This document shows, piece after piece, positions 60,843 to 64,000 of a stretch of 64,000 nucleotides of DNA (positions are counted from its first letter, which is position 1; each line of letters starts with the position of its first letter). A program made the position numbers and the translations under genes. The notes under the pieces were generated by a model that was not told the origin of the DNA, did no database searches, and saw nothing but the letters and a program-made list of their open reading frames with translations. Origin of the DNA: Archivesica marissinica (lineage: Eukaryota > Mollusca > Bivalvia > Venerida > Vesicomyidae); contig CM026390.1 of assembly GCA_014843695.1 (NCBI GenBank), positions 3,741,213 to 3,805,212 on the forward strand, given 5' to 3'.

Positions 60843-60930
60843 GCAGCCCTCATGGCTGAGTGGTCTATCTATCGTCCTGTAATGTCGAACCCCTTGCGAG
60901 GATGTAGACATGTTGCGCATCAAAAACCAC
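60843..60930 (+). mobile_element. Possible SINE head (tRNA-like)
   Basis: The sequence ccctcatggctgagtggtct resembles a tRNA A-box region, and tgtcgaacccct is a weak B box 20-30 bp later. No SINE body that I recognise follows. Confidence 0.3.
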
Positions 60931-61021
60931 AAAGAAGTTTATAAAAGTATTAGTTGTTAAAAGCATAATTTAAGAAAGTAATGAAAATAATAAGTTGTGG
61001 TAAAAGCTTAAAAGCAGCTGC

Positions 61022-61424
61022 GCAGAACAACCAGGGACTGGCAGAACAACTAGGGACTGGCAGAACAACTAGGGACTGGCAGAACAACCAGGGACTGGCA
61101 GAACAACTAGGGACTGGCAGAACAACTAGGGACTGGTAGAACAACTAGGGACTGGCAGAACAACTAGGGACTGGCAGAACAACCAGGGACTGGCAGAACA
61201 ACCAGGGACTGGCAGAACAACTAGGGACTGGCAGAACAACCAGGGATTGGCAGAACAACTAGTGACTGGCAGAACAACCAGGGACTGGCAGAACAACCAG
61301 GGACTGGCAGAACAACCAGGGACTGGCAGAACAACCAGGGACTGGCAGAACAACCAGGGACTGGCAGAACAACCAGGGACTGGCAGAACAACCAGGGACT
61401 GGCAGAACAACCAGGGACTGGCAT
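61022..61424. repeat. Minisatellite, 19-bp unit, 21 copies
   Basis: Units are aacaaccagggactggcag or aacaactagggactggcag. The two forms are mixed on the left and uniform on the right. Open frames on both strands are artefacts. Confidence 0.97.
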
Positions 61425-61649
61425 GGGCAATGGTAGGGAGAAGGACAATGTCAGGAGGGAGATGGTTCCAATGCTAGATTGTTCTTGGAAAAAAGGAAAA
61501 CTTGTAGTAGTCTGTAGTTGCTGTAATTAACCTATAGCTTAAGGAATGGCAATGGCGAGCAGGATGGGAGAGGGCAACTAGGTAATTTTCAATGGGGATC
61601 ATTATGAATTTTATACATAAGGGATAACCTATTGTCAATACGCGTTCAC
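61425..61649. other. Single-copy sequence
   Basis: Nothing was recognised. Confidence 0.4.
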
Positions 61650-61856
61650 TTCACCTGCAAAAGGCCCAGAGTTCGAGCCCCGCTGGAGCCGTTACGATTG
61701 TGTCTTTAGGCAAGGCATTTAAATTCCACATGTCTCTTCTCTCTCCCTCGTGGCAATGGATTCCATCAGGAATGAGGTCTCAAGAGTGATTAGTATAAGT
61801 TATAAGTACTTGTTTCACAATCGAGCTAAAATAAATTTGTATAAAATAAACTAATA
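61650..61856 (+). mobile_element. tRNA-derived SINE (family 2), head truncated
   Basis: It begins in the middle of the tRNA head (gcgttcacttcacctgc; B box gagttcgagccc) and continues through gccgttacgattgtgtct to taaaataaatttgtataaaa. Confidence 0.87.
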
Positions 61857-61953
61857 CGGCGTTGATCTAGAGTGCGCAGATTTAGGGAATGTAGCATATC
61901 TGTAACACTAGCTTGTCAACATTAGAACTCGCCTTTCACAGTTATCACCAGGG

Positions 61954-62356
61954 CTGTGAGTTCATTACCTATCAGGGACATGTGATAAATGGTGCATAAG
62001 TTGCTTATGGAGGTTGGAGAGTTGAGTAATGCTGTGAGTTTACTTCCTATCCTATATTGTGGAAGTCGTGATAGCGCAGTGGATGCGCGTTCGCTTCAGG
62101 TGCGAAAGGTCCGGAGTTCGAACCCCACTGGAGCCGTTACGATTGTGCCCTTAGGCAAGGCATTTAAATTCCACGTTGCCTCTTCTCTCTCCCTCGTGGC
62201 GATGGATTCCATCAGGAATGAGGTCTCGAGAGTGATTTATATAAGTTGAAATAACTTGTTTCGCAATCGAGCTAAAATAAATTTGTATAAATTATCAGGG
62301 ACATGTGATAAATGGTGCATAAGTTGCTTATGGAGGTTGGAGAGTTGAGTAATGCT
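61954..62356. repeat. Two-copy 77-bp tandem repeat split by a SINE
   Basis: The first unit runs from gctgtgagttcattacctat through gggacatgtgataaatgg to gttgagtaat. The second starts gctgtgagtttacttcctat, is interrupted by the SINE at about 62055-62293, and resumes as an identical 63-bp segment at 62294-62356. Confidence 0.8.
62060..62293 (+). mobile_element. tRNA-derived SINE (family 2), full length
   Basis: Head gtcgtgatagcgcagtggat and B box gagttcgaacccc, then the same body and tail as 19893-20128 with few differences. The 86-residue frame over it is not a gene. Confidence 0.92.
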
Positions 62357-62412
62357 TTTTATCAATGACATGTGGTCTACAAGAAATATCATGGTAGGTA
62401 ATGAAAACCCCC

Positions 62413-62484
62413 AAACCTTATAGCCTAGCAGTTACAGCTACTTGGACAAACCTTATAGCCTAGCAGTTACAGCTACTTGGACAA
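62413..62484. repeat. 35-bp tandem duplication
   Basis: Two perfect copies of a 35-bp unit begin aaaccttatagcctagcag. Confidence 0.92.
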
Positions 62485-62509
62485 ACACACAGACAGTGCG
62501 AAAACTATA

Positions 62510-62850
62510 TGTCTCCCTTTCATGTCTCCCTTCATGCTCCATGTCTCCTGTCTCCCTTCATGCTCCATGTCTCCCTTCATGCTCCATGCCTCCCTTCATG
62601 CTTCATGCCTCCCTTCATGCTCCATGCCTCTCTTCATGCTTCATGTCTCCCTTCATGCTCCATGTCTCCTGTCTCCCTTCATGCTCCATGTCTCCCTTCA
62701 TGCTCCATGCCTCCCTTCATGCTTCATGCCTCCCTTCATGCTCCATGCCTCTCTTCATGCTTCATGTCTCCCTTCATGCTCCATGTCTCCCTTCATGCTT
62801 CATGTCTCCCTTCATGCTCCATGTCTCCCTTCATGCTACATGCCTCCCTA
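62510..62850. repeat. Minisatellite, 19-bp unit, about 18 copies
   Basis: Units are ccttcatgctccatgtctc with tgcctc and gcttc variants. A block marked by ctcctgtctccc is repeated 121 bp apart (62541 and 62662). All three plus-strand frames are open. Confidence 0.95.
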
Positions 62851-63083
62851 ATGTAACGTTAATCACAATATAATGTAACGTTAATCACAATATAATGTAA
62901 CGTTAATCACAATATAATGTAACGTTAATCACAATATAATGAATGTAACGTTAATCACAATATAATGTAATGTTAATCACAATATAATGTAACGTTAATC
63001 ACAATATAATGAATGTAACATTAATCACAATATAATGTAACGTTAATCACAATATAATGTAACGTTAATCACAATATAATGTA
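62851..63083. repeat. Minisatellite, 22-bp unit, 10 copies
   Basis: Units are taatgtaacgttaatcac plus aata. Two copies carry an extra aatg. It directly follows the preceding 19-bp array. Confidence 0.96.
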
Positions 63084-64000
63084 AATTTCATGATGTGGTA
63101 TTTTCATAACATTATCCACTAATAGTGCCCAAAAGACATATGATAACCCGTCAAGAAGATATGTTAAGAAATGTAAATAAATGGTACACCAATGGTTGCA
63201 TCTACATGCGTAGACAGACACGTAAACACAGGAGGCATCACCATAGCTACATGACTTTTATCATGGTGACCTAAAAAAATCAACTTCAAATCGTAAATAG
63301 AAATTGTGTTTACCAGCTAAACTTTATAATACAACTTGTAACAAACAAAGAACAAAATATAGCATGTCTAAATCTGCCAGCTAAAGCCGATCTATTTATG
63401 GCTGTTGTATTGCTTCCCACGTAAAAGGTCAATTATTTGTGAATGAAAATTACCTGACGTAGAAAAACTACTCACTTAACAATCAATCATCTGCAAAACA
63501 GACTGACAGGAGGCGGGGCTAATAATCCACTGAATTTTAGTTCATGCTTTAAATTATTCTGCCAAATTCAACTAGATACACACCTCTATTATTATGTTTG
63601 AATAACAAAATATTATAATTGAACAATAAGCATTATATACATTTTTGAAAATCTTTGTTTCAAGGAGGTGGATTCTGTTCTGTAAATTCAGCCAAATAAC
63701 TCCAAGAAAAATAACTAGGCGACACGCCGACAAAATAACACCACCATTTAATACTTAATGGTATATTATTGGATCATGTTAGAATGAAAATAATAATTGT
63801 TTGTCGTTCTGATGCATTGAAACTAACCAGTTATGCCCTAATGTCTGCTTGGTTAATCCTACGCGTCACAACTCCAGTGTTTTATTCGGCAGTAAATTAC
63901 CAAAAGATAAATATTATTTCTTCAATAAGAAATTTGGTTGTATATTTGGCAGTGTTCTCATACTTCAGGCAGTATGAATACTCGAGAAAGCGTCATTCAT
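63084..64000. other. Single-copy sequence to the window edge
   Basis: AT-rich sequence without recognisable exon, RNA gene or repeat. Confidence 0.45.

Overview
This is animal nuclear DNA, most likely from a lophotrochozoan and probably a bivalve mollusc. That assignment is inference. It rests on one recognisable protein-coding exon (N-terminus of the high-affinity choline transporter, SLC5A7/CHT1 family), several families of tRNA-headed SINEs (one with a conserved central domain that I take to be Nin-DC), several families of small terminal-inverted-repeat transposons, and very heavy minisatellite content. There is no bacterial-style gene organisation. None of the very long open reading frames looks like a real gene; they are tandem repeats whose unit happens to lack stop codons.

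Layout. 1-3657: five unrelated minisatellites (16, 12, 43, 41 and 28 bp units). 3675-4365: a 39-bp array fused to the minus-strand CHT1 first coding exon; the array is made of copies of the last 39 bp of that exon, including its 5' splice donor. 4391-4743: a TTAA-type MITE carrying a 99-bp insertion. 5049-7476: two abutting arrays (20 bp, 43 bp). 7498-8445: a MITE and a SINE fragment. 8842-15093: 24, 36, 35, 44 and 39 bp arrays; the 35-bp one was seeded from inside a SINE. 15294-16090: two SINEs. 16853-20755: 18, 22, 29 and 11 bp arrays plus SINEs. 20893-23340: a cluster of nested MITEs and SINEs. 23746-38344: 11/54, 43, 22, 38/18 and 35/32 bp arrays, the last a 9.8-kb satellite. 38443-45280: 35, 73, 22, 22 and 37/41 bp arrays. 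45542-50276: short arrays, SINEs and MITEs. 51045-51149: relic of a Psq-type helix-turn-helix transposase. 51786-55170: 30 and 37 bp arrays around a long-TIR element. 55805-60812: a 5-kb 34/42-bp array. 61022-63083: 19, 19 and 22 bp arrays and two SINEs. 63084-64000: unannotated single-copy sequence.

By my own tally about 41 of the 64 kb lies in roughly 38 minisatellite arrays whose units are not related to one another. Because the CHT1 exon is on the minus strand and starts with a good 3' splice acceptor, sequence to its right (higher coordinates) must begin with an intron, and an upstream non-coding exon must lie further right. Sequence to its left is the following intron. How much of the 60 kb to the right is intron 1 and how much is intergenic cannot be decided here.

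The most interesting object is the CHT1 exon-intron junction at 3675-4365. A tandem array has copied the exon end and its splice donor about a dozen times, so the first intron copies offer alternative donors; the first extra donor would add 13 in-frame codons.
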